This document shows positions 9,318 through 17,303 of a stretch of DNA of 57,100 bases, piece after piece (the stretch's first letter is position 1; each line of letters begins with the position of its first letter). This DNA is from a virus. The notes under the pieces were generated by a model. It did no database searches, was not told the DNA's origin, and saw only the letters and a list, made by a program, of their open reading frames with translations. A program made the position numbers and the translations under genes. The stretch lies in IMG/VR virus record IMGVR_UViG_3300043540_000139, positions 1 through 57,100 of that record; one strand, written 5' to 3'.

Positions 9318-9809
9318 ATGGGACAATTTTATGCTGACGATCAAGTAGCATTATCTTTTTCAACAACAGCGGCAAGTGATGGAAGATATTATACCAATGG
9401 ATTTGTTGCTTGTGGTTCACCAAGTTGGTCATTTACTATTGTAAATCTTCCAAGTTCAGCAGATGCTTTTGGTTTAAGAGTAGAGTGCAATAATTCTAGA
9501 CATAATGTTCCGGGAAATCAAGGAATAATTAATCCATTAATAAATTCTTTAATGAGCACAAATTATAATCCACATTCAATTTCTGCAATGAAAGATGCTA
9601 ATTTTGATAATAACTGGGTTCCATACAAGCCAGAATCAGAATTTTATATTACTTCTTTCACAGCTGGAAGTAAGGCAGTTTGTGGATCTGATACCGGAGT
9701 ATTTCCAATTCAGGGAGCAGTAAGATATTTAAGATTAAGTATGACAGCACAACCAACAACAGCAACAACTGCTTTCTTCTTTGATTCAGTTAATATATTA
9801 AGGGGGTAA
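9318..9809 (+). CDS. Hypothetical beta-rich protein, probably in the virion
   Basis: The 163-residue product is rich in Ser, Thr, Gly and aromatic residues and looks all-beta. It has a conserved-looking segment RVECNNSRHNVPGNQG (about 55-70) and a repeated strand pattern to the end (YLRLSMTAQPTTATTAFFFDS). An AAGGA box lies 13 nt before the ATG. It occupies the position after gp18 where gp19 is found in T4-like phages and has the same length, but no gp19 signature is recognisable. Receptor-binding or decoration roles are equally possible. Confidence 0.5.
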   Translation: MGQFYADDQVALSFSTTAASDGRYYTNGFVACGSPSWSFTIVNLPSSADAFGLRVECNNSRHNVPGNQGIINPLINSLMSTNYNPHSISAMKDANFDNNWVPYKPESEFYITSFTAGSKAVCGSDTGVFPIQGAVRYLRLSMTAQPTTATTAFFFDSVNILRG

Positions 9810-9815
9810 ATATCA

Positions 9816-10481
9816 ATGAAATTTAATTTTCTAACAGATAGGAAGAAGGTTAATGCAATTAATGCAATTGTTAATAAAGTAACTCACAAATATAATAAAG
9901 CAATTATAAAAGCAGCTAATTTAGTAAGAACAGCACACAAAAATAACAAATCATTTTGGTTAGCGGGTTATCTTGCACAAAACAGAAGAACAATTGAAGG
10001 TGAAGCAAGAGATGAAATTGAGAAATTAGAATTAACCTATCCAGAAAAAGCAGATGCAGGATTACAAGTATTAAGAAATTTAGATGATATTGATAAGAAA
10101 TATTTTGGTCATCCACAAATTCCTAATATGTGGGACTGGGTAAATGGTAATAATAATTGGAAAAAACTTTTAGGAGAAAATAAAATTATAAAAATAACCA
10201 AATCACAACTTAAAGAAATTATTAGGGAAGTAATATTAAAAGAAAATAATGATAAATATGATATGTAATTATATTTTGTAAAAGGTGATAAGACAGTAAC
10301 AAATATCAGCCAAAACTTTAAAGATGCCGAAAAAGCACTTAAAGGACATAATACTTATACACAGAATAAATTTGGATATGGAAGTTTATATGTTTGTAAT
10401 GTAAAATCAAAAGATTGGAAAGCAAATAAAATAACAAAAGATTTCTTCCAAAATCAGTTAGCATTTCTAATATGCAACTGA
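9816..10481 (+). pseudogene. Leader-type gene interrupted by an in-frame TAA (10266-10268)
   Basis: The first frame (9816-10268, strong AAGGGGG ribosome binding site) encodes 150 mostly helical residues. It ends with a leader-like motif KITKSQLKEIIREVILKE, then TAA. The same frame continues after the stop for 70 codons of good coding character (YFVKGDKTVTNISQNFKDAE onward) to TGA at 10479-10481. So the motif stands at the N-side of a second domain, as leaders do elsewhere here. Either a nonsense mutation cut a fused two-domain protein, or the stop is read through. Confidence 0.6.
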
Positions 10482-10506
10482 ATACTGAAATTGGGATAAT
10501 AAAAGA

Positions 10507-12768
10507 ATGGCAGTTGAATTAAATAATACGGATATACAAGCCCAAAGATTAAAAGAAATTATAAGATACCGCAAAGACCCTATTGCATTTTTAAAAGAAC
10601 AATGCAAAATTAAACATCCACGCAGGGGTATTATACCATTTGAATTATTCCCAGCACAAGAAGATTGTATTAAAAATTTTATAAATCATCGTTTCAATAT
10701 TGTATTAAAATCCAGACAATTGGGTATAACAACTATTGTTGCTGGTTATTGCACTTGGCGTATGGTATTCTTTCCACATCAGGAAATTAGAGTTGTTGCA
10801 ACCAAAAATGAAACAGCACAAATTTCAATTGAAATGGCTAATACAATGGTAGACAACATTGAACCTTGGATATTATCTATGCTTGGTGCAATTAGAGCTA
10901 CTGAAAGAAAACATACAGTAGAATTGTTGAATGGTTCTCGTATGTCAGCATTTGGACAAGCCAGAGGAAGTAATCCCGATACTGGTGTTGGTAGATCATT
11001 ATCTTTATTAGTAGTTGACGAAGCAGCACTTATTCCTAATATGACAGATATTTGGACATCAATTTATCCAACACTTTCACAGGGTGGAAATAGTTGTGAT
11101 GAAAATACAATAATTTTTACCGATAAAGGTTTATATAGAATTTCTGATTTAAATCCAACTCAAAATTTATCAGAAGGATTTTATGATTTAAAAAATATTA
11201 ATGTTATAAATAAAAATAATAAACCAGAAAATGCATTAAGTTATCATATTTCAAAACCTATATTAGGAAATAAAATTTATTTTGATAATGGTAATTTTAT
11301 TATTGTTTCTGATGAACATCCATTATTATGTAATTTTGATAATGAAGAGTTTTGGAAAGAAAGTAAAGATATAAAAATTGGTGATACTATAGTAGGACAA
11401 TATAATCAAAATGTGTTTGGTAGTTTAATAAAATATCCAGAATTTAAAAACTATCACAATATAAGAAAAAATTATGAAATGAATAATATTGATTTTTCTT
11501 ATCTTTGTGGATTGTTTGTTGCAAAAGGAAACTTAATTAAGAAAAACACAAAACCTTATGCAATTAATATTACCAATGGAGACGTTGATATTCAAAATTG
11601 GTTGAGAAACAATAAATTTAAAAAAATTGATGATAGACATTTTAGATTAACAAATTCTTATGCAACCGAAAAATTAATATTTTTAGGTTGCAAAGAATAT
11701 TCCAAAAACAAAACAGTGCCTAACAAAATATTGTCTTCTACAAAAGAAGAACAAATTTCATTCTTACAGGGATTGTTTGACGGTGATGGATGTTCAAGTG
11801 GAAATATGATAAAGTATGATTCTGCATCCGAACAATTAGTTATAGATGTTCATACAATGTTATTGAATTTTGGTATTATATCATCTATAAAGAAAATAAC
11901 CCAGAAACCAACAAAACTTGTAAAAAAATATAATGGAACTGGTTATGAATTAAGGATATACGGTGAAAATACAAGAAAATTTTATGAGATTATAGGATTT
12001 AGATTGCAAAGAAAACAATTAAATTATAATAAAATAAAAGATAATAAAAATTTTAGTTTATATAACATTTCCGACAAAAATAATTTTAAAACAATGGCTC
12101 AAAAAAGCGGATATGTTTTGTATCATTCCAAGAACAATAATAATAAAAAATATTTAAGAGACTATATAAACATAGAAAGATATTTATACACTAAAAATGA
12201 TAATATATCTAAACATTGTGCAAATGTAATTTTGGATATATACGATAAAGATTTAGAAGAACATAAAATATTTAAAGAAGAAGTGTCTAAACAAGAAAAT
12301 AATACCAAACTATATTTAAAAGTTTCGCATATAGAAAGAACAAAAATAGAAAAACCAATGTATGATTTTATTGTTCCGAACACACACTCTTTCGTTGGGA
12401 ATGGAATAATAAACCATAATTGTATCGTTTTAAGCACTCCCAGAGGAACTTCAAACTGGTTTTATGATACTTTCCGTAAAGCAGAAGATAAAGACTATAA
12501 AGAAGGTGAAATTCCATTTCACCCAATAAAACTTATGTGGTGGGAAAATACAGAAAGAATGAATACACCATTAGAACCAGATGAAAGTATTCCCGGTGGA
12601 TATACTAATCAATGGGCAAGGGCAACTTTTGCTAATTTGACATTAAAACAAATTGCACAAGAATATTGTGTTTCAGAAAATACTATGGTTACTATTAGAA
12701 ATAAAGAGAATAATAATATAGAAACAATTTCTATAAAAGAATTGAAAGAGAGGTTAAAAAATGAATAG
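10507..12768 (+). CDS. gp17: Large terminase fragment 1: ATPase domain, cis-intein, and N-half of a split intein
   Basis: Residues 1-196 are the N-terminal TerL ATPase. They have a deviant Walker A, KSRQLGITT at 68-76 (the lysine sits at the front and the usual GK lysine is Ile), and a Walker B, LLVVDEAA at 167-174. A contiguous intein fills 197-638. Residues 639-720 resume TerL (STPRGTSNWFYDTF, the coupling motif, to KQIAQEY). At 721 an intein-type Cys begins a 33-residue N-intein half that ends at a stop. TerL packages DNA into the prohead. The gene lacks the nuclease domain, which is encoded in two further genes downstream. Confidence 0.93.
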   Translation: MAVELNNTDIQAQRLKEIIRYRKDPIAFLKEQCKIKHPRRGIIPFELFPAQEDCIKNFINHRFNIVLKSRQLGITTIVAGYCTWRMVFFPHQEIRVVATKNETAQISIEMANTMVDNIEPWILSMLGAIRATERKHTVELLNGSRMSAFGQARGSNPDTGVGRSLSLLVVDEAALIPNMTDIWTSIYPTLSQGGNSCDENTIIFTDKGLYRISDLNPTQNLSEGFYDLKNINVINKNNKPENALSYHISKPILGNKIYFDNGNFIIVSDEHPLLCNFDNEEFWKESKDIKIGDTIVGQYNQNVFGSLIKYPEFKNYHNIRKNYEMNNIDFSYLCGLFVAKGNLIKKNTKPYAINITNGDVDIQNWLRNNKFKKIDDRHFRLTNSYATEKLIFLGCKEYSKNKTVPNKILSSTKEEQISFLQGLFDGDGCSSGNMIKYDSASEQLVIDVHTMLLNFGIISSIKKITQKPTKLVKKYNGTGYELRIYGENTRKFYEIIGFRLQRKQLNYNKIKDNKNFSLYNISDKNNFKTMAQKSGYVLYHSKNNNNKKYLRDYINIERYLYTKNDNISKHCANVILDIYDKDLEEHKIFKEEVSKQENNTKLYLKVSHIERTKIEKPMYDFIVPNTHSFVGNGIINHNCIVLSTPRGTSNWFYDTFRKAEDKDYKEGEIPFHPIKLMWWENTERMNTPLEPDESIPGGYTNQWARATFANLTLKQIAQEYCVSENTMVTIRNKENNNIETISIKELKERLKNE
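11095..12420 (+). other. Intein 1 of the terminase (442 aa, LAGLIDADG type)
   Basis: The intein starts with Cys after GGNS and ends INHN before Cys (CIVLSTPRG), giving standard Cys1, terminal His-Asn and Cys+1 splice residues. Removing it joins SQGGNS to CIVLSTPRG, the TerL segment between Walker B and the coupling motif. Two endonuclease motifs are visible. LCGLFVAKG has Lys where the acidic residue should be and LQGLFDGDG is intact, so cutting activity may be lost while splicing residues remain complete. Confidence 0.92.
12667..12765 (+). other. Split intein 2, N-terminal half (33 aa)
   Basis: It begins CVSENTMVTI after the terminase residues QIAQEY and carries only intein block A plus a basic/acidic tail before the stop. 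The very short N-half is the layout known from atypically split inteins such as AceL-TerL, also found in a phage terminase. Its partner is encoded in the next gene, whose ATG overlaps this stop by 8 nt. Confidence 0.88.
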
Positions 12769-13279
12769 TGTATTAAAAGGATACAATACTATTAATAAAA
12801 CATTAAATGAAAATGATTTATTTGAATTACAAGAAACTATTGATATACTTAATAGAAATAATTTTTGGAAAAATACAAAATATGAAGTGTTAACTCCGAA
12901 TGGATATTTACCTTTTGATGGATTAAAACAAGTAAAATCAGATTTGTATAAATTTTATTTAGAAGATGGTAAAGTTTTAGAAGCTACATTAGACCATATT
13001 GTAGAAACAAAACAAGGAGATTTATCTATTATTGATTGTTATAATAATAATTTAGAATTAAAAACTTTAGAAGGTTTTACAAAAATAAACAAAATAGAAA
13101 AAATAGGATTAGATTATGTATATGATTTAGTTAATGTAAAAGATATACATAAATATTACACAAATAATATTGTATCTCATAATTGTTGTGTTTCTGGTGA
13201 TACTTTTGTTCAAATACAAACCAAAGATGGAGTAGTTTTCAAAACCAGAATTGATGAATTAGAAAGATTTATTTTATAA
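12761..13279 (+). CDS. Terminase fragment 2: C-intein half, one extein cysteine, N-intein half
   Basis: This 172-residue product is almost pure intein. Residues 1-141 are a C-terminal intein half (block F-like YDLVNVKDIHKYYTNN, ending IVSHN). Residue 142 is a single Cys that is terminase sequence. Residues 143-172 begin again with an intein Cys (CVSGDTFVQI) and form the N-half of another split intein. After two trans-splicing reactions only Cys142 would remain, giving QEY-C-C-NF, which matches the QE(H/Y)-x-C-x-F motif of T4-like TerLs. Its start overlaps the previous gene. Confidence 0.9.
   Translation: MNSVLKGYNTINKTLNENDLFELQETIDILNRNNFWKNTKYEVLTPNGYLPFDGLKQVKSDLYKFYLEDGKVLEATLDHIVETKQGDLSIIDCYNNNLELKTLEGFTKINKIEKIGLDYVYDLVNVKDIHKYYTNNIVSHNCCVSGDTFVQIQTKDGVVFKTRIDELERFIL
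13187..13276 (+). other. Split intein 3, N-terminal half (30 aa)
   Basis: It starts at the second of two adjacent Cys codons and reads CVSGDTFVQI, then a turn and ELERFIL before the stop. It is closely similar in pattern to split intein 2 N-half and to the AceL-TerL N-half. The partner C-half lies 1.1 kb downstream at 14426-14779, with small genes between. Confidence 0.88.
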
Positions 13280-13532
13280 TACCAAATCCAGAAAAATATA
13301 ATATGTATTTTAATAATAATCCGATGATTATGGAACTAGAAGTTGAATCAAAAAACACATAAAGTATAAAAAAATATTAATTGATGTTTATAATCATAGT
13401 TTGTTTATATATGGAGACAATTCTTCTTATGTTGGGAAAGTAACTAAAATAGTTTTTAAAGATAAAAAGACTAATCAAATAGTTATGACATTTAAAAAAA
13501 GGGATAATGAATCCCTAATGGAGGACATAAAT
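13280..13532 (+). pseudogene. Remnant coding sequence between split intein halves
   Basis: No intact gene is present. Two frames show coding-like residues: IPNPEKYNMYFNNNPMIM then stop (about 13283-13362), and, after a shift at an A-rich run, KYKKILIDVYNHSLFIYGDN continuing to KKRDNES (about 13363-13507). Together they read as one protein broken by a frameshift, perhaps debris of an element that once filled the gap. A GGAGG ribosome binding site for the next gene is at about 13520-13524. Confidence 0.4.
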
Positions 13533-13934
13533 ATGACAGTTAAAATTAAAAAATCCGAATTGAAAAAACTTATTAAAGAAGAACTTGGGAAAATGATGTC
13601 TCTTCCAACATTTAGTTTATTGGGTGGTGCAAAATCAAAAGTATGGGAACAATCAGCAACTCCAGATGAAGTGGCAGAAATAGAAAAAGAACTTCCAAAA
13701 TTACCTTTAAATCATATCGCTGGAATAATTAAACAAGATTGGAAAAATGTATGGTTTGGTGCAAAACCATATTTAGATGCTTTGTTTTCATTAAATAGTA
13801 TTAAAGATAATTATGGATCAGACAGTGGTTTAAGTATAGTTGCATATTTTCTTTCTAATGCAGCACAATGGAAGGGTCCGGTAGCAAAGATTGTAAAAAA
13901 AGAATTAAAAAAAAGATTAAAGAATGGTAGATAA
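13533..13934 (+). CDS. Leader-bearing small protein inside the terminase fracture
   Basis: The ATG at 13533 is chosen over upstream starts because a GGAGG box lies 8 nt before it and the product then begins with the leader KIKKSELKKLIKEELGKMM. The leader ends in I-K-E, a (L/I)-x-E cleavage-type site. The remaining about 110 residues are unfamiliar, helical at the end, with a GIIKQDWKNVWFG segment. It lies between the halves of split intein 3. A virion-internal role is inferred from the leader only. Confidence 0.65.
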   Translation: MTVKIKKSELKKLIKEELGKMMSLPTFSLLGGAKSKVWEQSATPDEVAEIEKELPKLPLNHIAGIIKQDWKNVWFGAKPYLDALFSLNSIKDNYGSDSGLSIVAYFLSNAAQWKGPVAKIVKKELKKRLKNGR

Positions 13935-14082
13935 ACTCGTTCATATCATTGAAGTAATAGTTGTAATTTTGGGAATTGCGAGTTTAGTTTCTTTTGTAGT
14001 AGTATTAATTTGGTGGTTTGTAGAATTAAAAATAGATGATAATGAAAACATTAATTCAAACATTAAAAGAAGTAAAAAGTAA
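13924..14082 (+). CDS. Small single-pass membrane protein (52 aa)
   Basis: The start codon overlaps the end of the previous gene in another frame. The product has one strong hydrophobic stretch (about residues 8-33, IEVIVVILGIASLVSFVVVL then IWWFV) followed by a polar tail (KIDDNENINSN). It overlaps the next gene by 41 nt. The compact overlap and clear membrane helix support a real gene, possibly holin-like or a membrane-associated early protein, but no family is recognised. Confidence 0.5.
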   Translation: MVDKLVHIIEVIVVILGIASLVSFVVVLIWWFVELKIDDNENINSNIKRSKK

Positions 14083-14314
14083 ATTTGCTTCAGATGAAGT
14101 TAAGATTGAAGAAGACTTAACTAAATTTTGGGTTACTTTTATTTGGCAAAATGGATGGGAAACAATATCAAGACATAGATTTAGAAAAGATGCAGAAGAA
14201 ATTAAAGAATTAATATTAAAAAACAAAACACCTTTGGAAATAAAAAATGTTATAGATAAACAAAATAAGACTAGGTTTTCCAAATGGGTTGCTCCATATT
14301 GGGTAAATTGGTAA
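14042..14314 (+). CDS. Small leader-type protein (90 aa)
   Basis: The product starts MKTLIQTLKEVKSKF, a class II leader with L-K-E, followed by an alpha/beta-looking segment EEDLTKFWVTFIWQNGWET and a Lys/Glu-rich helix. The ATG at 14042 is preferred to 14036 because it puts MKTL at the N terminus as in the other leader proteins. It lies inside the terminase fracture. Function is unknown. Confidence 0.55.
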   Translation: MKTLIQTLKEVKSKFASDEVKIEEDLTKFWVTFIWQNGWETISRHRFRKDAEEIKELILKNKTPLEIKNVIDKQNKTRFSKWVAPYWVNW

Positions 14315-14318
14315 AACA

Positions 14319-14425
14319 ATGAAAATAAAAAAATCAGAATTGAAGAAAGTAATTAAAGAAATCTTGTTTAAGTTGGCAAAGATATAGCTTCTATGAAGAA
14401 AGAATTAATTAAAGATAGAAAATAA
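14319..14425 (+). pseudogene. Frameshifted leader gene just before the last terminase fragment
   Basis: The frame opens MKIKKSELKKVIKEILFKLAK and stops at 14385-14387. In the neighbouring frame coding continues as VGKDIASMKKELIKDRK to TAA at 14423-14425, so one indel near 14370 broke the gene. The leader is nearly identical to those at 13533 and 35141. The TAA abuts the ATG of terminase fragment 3. Confidence 0.55.
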
Positions 14426-14779
14426 ATGATACAAGAAAAATTCATAAAGAATAATAAAAAAGTAAAAGTATTAACACAGGATGGTTATAAAGACTTTTCT
14501 GGTGTAAGGAGTTTATATAAAAAAGTTTTATATGTAATTACTTTTACCGATAATACCGAAATAAAAATAACTGATAATCATATATTATTCTTACCAGATG
14601 ATAAAGAAATATCTGCAAAAGAATTGATGATTGGAGACCAATTAAAATCTAAAAATGGTTTGAAAACAATTTCTTCAATAACAGTTTCAGGTAATCTTGT
14701 ATCTGGTTTTAAAGTGTTTGATTTGGTAGATGTAAAAGATGTAAATACATATTATACCAATGATGTTTTATCACATAAT
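14426..14779 (+). other. Split intein 3, C-terminal half (118 aa)
   Basis: It has its own ATG and shows KVLTQDGYKDFSGVRS near the start, a TEIKITDNHIL block B-like element with the catalytic His, and ends FDLVDVKDVNTYYTNDVL then SHN before Cys+1. Its length (118) and beginning match C-halves of atypically split inteins such as AceL-TerL. The N-half is in the previous terminase gene at 13187-13276. Confidence 0.9.
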
Positions 14780-16885
14780 TGCAATTTTAATTTATCCGGT
14801 GAAACTGCACTTGAACCCGAAAAACTTAACTTTATTAGGGAAAATTATACCAAAGAACCGATTGCAAAAGAAGGACCTAATCAGGAATTGTGGATATGGC
14901 GTTATCCAGAAACAAATAAAAATTATATTTGTTTACCAAGAGGGGAAAAAATTCTAACAAATTCTGGTTTAAAAAACATTGAAGAGGTTACCAATCAAGA
15001 AAAATTATATGATATAAATGGTAATATAACAGATATTGTTGAAATCAAGAAAAGAAATTACGATGGTGATATTTATGAAATATTTTTACACACACACTTT
15101 AGAAGCAATAAATTTACAGATGAACATCCTGTTTATGCGAGTAAAGAAAACAAATTATTTAGAAATTATAAAACAAATCACGATAAATATAAATTTAATG
15201 AAAGATATAGAATATTTTCTTTTAAGTATATTGAAAGTAAATATTTAAAAATTGGGGATTGGGTAAAATATCCTAATATATATAAGAACAATATTTTGAA
15301 TGAAAAACAAATTTTACAAAAATTTGACAAATATTCGGAAATTGGTAGAACTGATTTTAAAATTAAAGATAAAAATTTTATTTTGGATAAAGATTTTTGG
15401 TGGTTAGTTGGTTTATGGTTAGCAGAAGGTTGGATTGAAAACGGATATAATAATGACAAATCTATTCTTTTTGGTTTGAATATAAATGAAACAGAATATT
15501 CAAAAAAAATATCTATTATTGTTAATAAATTATTTGGTAGAAAATTAACAATAACATCAAAACCCATAAACAATAGTATGATTTGTAAATTTAATTCTAA
15601 ACAATTAGCAATGTTTTTGTTTGACAATTTCGGTAAATATGCAAAAAACAAAGCAATACCAGAATGGGTTAAGTTTTTACCCAATGAATTAAAATTAAAT
15701 TTGATATATGGATATTATAATGGAGATGGATATTTAAAAAATAAATCAATTCCAAACAAACCACATACAGTTAATTTTGTCAGTGCTTCTTTAAATTTAT
15801 TGGAAGGAATTCAGGATATTTTATTTTCTTTGGGGATAATAAGTTCTTTACAAAAAATAACAAATGGTGGTATTGGTTTTATAAAAGACAGAAAGGTTAA
15901 TATTTCTGATAAATATAGTCTTGATCTTGGTGTATTTGATACCAATAAATTTTTAAAATTAAACAATGATATTCAATATTTAAATGACATTTTTTATAAA
16001 AGAAGAATTAGATATTGTTATTTTAGTGAAGATGAAAATTATATTTATTTTAAAATAAAAGGCATAAAAAAACATCAATATAATGGTGATGTATATAATT
16101 TTGAAACAACAGCACATTCATTTTTAGTAAGAGGTTTAGTTACACACAATTGTGGAGTAGACGTTGCAAAGGGTGATGGTTCTGACTTTTCTGCAGCACA
16201 AATTATATGTATGGAAACCTTTGAACAAGTTGCAGAATTTAAAGCAATGATAGATAAAGAAAGATTTGGACAATTGTTGTGCAAATGGGGGATGGATTAT
16301 AATGGAGCATTATTGGTAATTGAAGATAACTATGGCGAAAGAACAATTCAAAAAGTAATTGATTTACATTATCCAAATTTATTCTGGATGGATACAAAAT
16401 TCAAAGGATTAATATTTGATAATTTAGAAAAAGTAAAAATAAACAAAAGAAGTCCGGGTTGGCATACAACAGCCAAAACCAGACCTTTAATTCTTGAAAA
16501 TATTTTGAAACAATTGAGGGATTCCGTAGATGATGAATCTGGATTGGGTGGTATCACAGTTAGAAGCACCAGATTGTGTTCTGAACTTGAAACTTGGGGA
16601 TATTATGGTGGTAGATTAGACCACGCATCCGGGAAACATGATGACTTGATATTTGCAATGGCAATCGCTGCGTTTATCCAGACAGTTTATTCCAAAATAA
16701 CTGAAAGAGAAAATAGGGATGCTGTTGAATTCATGAAACATTTTAGTAATTCTGGAAAATTAGTTGATATGAATTTCGGTGTTTATGGAACAAATACAAG
16801 AAGTAGAAATATTATCAATCAATATGATGTGGATGGTGTTGATATTTCTTGGTTGCTAAAAGATAAACCTGATGAGGAGAAATAA
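14426..16885 (+). CDS. gp17: Large terminase fragment 3: C-half of split intein, cis-intein, nuclease domain
   Basis: Residues 1-118 are the C-half of split intein 3, ending LSHN. Residues 119-168 (CNFNLSGETALEPEKLNF to NKNYI) resume TerL, then a contiguous intein fills 169-575. Residues 576-819 are the TerL RNase-H-fold nuclease, with the metal-binding Asp in GVDVAKGDGSDFS, an acidic VIEDNYGE strand and the C-terminal HDDLIFAMAIA. Adding the extein parts of all three genes gives 573 residues, close to T4 gp17 (610). The start abuts the stop of a leader pseudogene and has no strong ribosome binding site. Confidence 0.93.
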   Translation: MIQEKFIKNNKKVKVLTQDGYKDFSGVRSLYKKVLYVITFTDNTEIKITDNHILFLPDDKEISAKELMIGDQLKSKNGLKTISSITVSGNLVSGFKVFDLVDVKDVNTYYTNDVLSHNCNFNLSGETALEPEKLNFIRENYTKEPIAKEGPNQELWIWRYPETNKNYICLPRGEKILTNSGLKNIEEVTNQEKLYDINGNITDIVEIKKRNYDGDIYEIFLHTHFRSNKFTDEHPVYASKENKLFRNYKTNHDKYKFNERYRIFSFKYIESKYLKIGDWVKYPNIYKNNILNEKQILQKFDKYSEIGRTDFKIKDKNFILDKDFWWLVGLWLAEGWIENGYNNDKSILFGLNINETEYSKKISIIVNKLFGRKLTITSKPINNSMICKFNSKQLAMFLFDNFGKYAKNKAIPEWVKFLPNELKLNLIYGYYNGDGYLKNKSIPNKPHTVNFVSASLNLLEGIQDILFSLGIISSLQKITNGGIGFIKDRKVNISDKYSLDLGVFDTNKFLKLNNDIQYLNDIFYKRRIRYCYFSEDENYIYFKIKGIKKHQYNGDVYNFETTAHSFLVRGLVTHNCGVDVAKGDGSDFSAAQIICMETFEQVAEFKAMIDKERFGQLLCKWGMDYNGALLVIEDNYGERTIQKVIDLHYPNLFWMDTKFKGLIFDNLEKVKINKRSPGWHTTAKTRPLILENILKQLRDSVDDESGLGGITVRSTRLCSELETWGYYGGRLDHASGKHDDLIFAMAIAAFIQTVYSKITERENRDAVEFMKHFSNSGKLVDMNFGVYGTNTRSRNIINQYDVDGVDISWLLKDKPDEEK
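14930..16150 (+). other. Intein 4 of the terminase (407 aa, LAGLIDADG type)
   Basis: The intein begins CLPRGEKILTNSG and ends GLVTHN before Cys+1 of CGVDVAKG. It therefore interrupts TerL three residues before the first catalytic aspartate of the nuclease. Both endonuclease motifs look intact (WLVGLWLAEG and LIYGYYNGDG), so homing activity is plausible. Confidence 0.92.
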
Positions 16886-16889
16886 TAAA

Positions 16890-17037
16890 ATGAAAATAAA
16901 AATTGGTTCAATAATTGAAATTGATGGCGAACAATGACAATTTAAAATTTATGAATTGTCTGGAAATAACGAGTGTGGGTGGAAGTAAAACAGATATTAT
17001 TTGGATTAAATCAGATAAGTTATATGGTAAAAAATAA
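16890..17037 (+). pseudogene. Broken small gene after the terminase
   Basis: An ATG at 16890 opens MKIKIGSIIEIDGEQ and meets TGA at 16935-16937. An overlapping frame from ATG 16924 runs 37 codons (NCLEITSVGGSKTDIIWIKS onward) to TAA at 17035-17037. Either two tiny overlapping peptides or one small protein split by a frameshift is present; the second explanation looks better because both frames have coding character only on their own side. Confidence 0.35.
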
Positions 17038-17066
17038 GGTTTCTTAAAAACTAAAATTTTTTAATT

Positions 17067-17303
17067 ATGAAAAACAATAAGCATTTAAAAGAGATTTATT
17101 TAAAGAATTCGTTATCAGAACCACTTGAAGAAAGATTAGGATGTTTATTCAGGGTAAATGATAAAGTTTCAATTGGTTATTTGTTCAATGATGATATAGC
17201 GAAGAAACCGGGAATGTTCTGTTCGGAAGAAAAACAGATTGATAAGAAGCATTGGAAATATTTTCGTTCATTTGCAGATAACAATATTTATGAGATAATA
17301 TAA
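17067..17303 (+). CDS. Small leader-type protein (78 aa)
   Basis: The product starts NKHLKEIYLKNSLSEPLEER, a class II leader ending L-S-E. The rest (VNDKVSIGYLFNDDIAKKPG, HWKYFRSF) is not recognised. It ends by overlapping the ATG of the next gene (TAATG), indicating coupled translation. Position between terminase and portal fits a virion-related role, inferred only. Confidence 0.5.
   Translation: MKNNKHLKEIYLKNSLSEPLEERLGCLFRVNDKVSIGYLFNDDIAKKPGMFCSEEKQIDKKHWKYFRSFADNNIYEII

Noticed and set aside
9318-9809. Tail tube protein gp19, because of position after gp18 and equal length (163 aa)
   Set aside because: None of the T4 gp19 sequence blocks can be recognised; length and place alone are not enough.
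12761-12768. The 8-nt overlap between terminase fragments 1 and 2 as a simple frameshift error in one continuous intein gene
   Set aside because: The downstream half has its own Met start, both halves match the short-N/long-C geometry of atypically split inteins, and the second split in the same locus is separated by 1.1 kb of other genes. A frameshift error cannot be fully excluded for this first joint.
10507-16885. Group I or II introns in the terminase locus
   Set aside because: Interruptions are in frame with protein splice residues (Cys1, His-Asn, Cys+1) and have no intron core.
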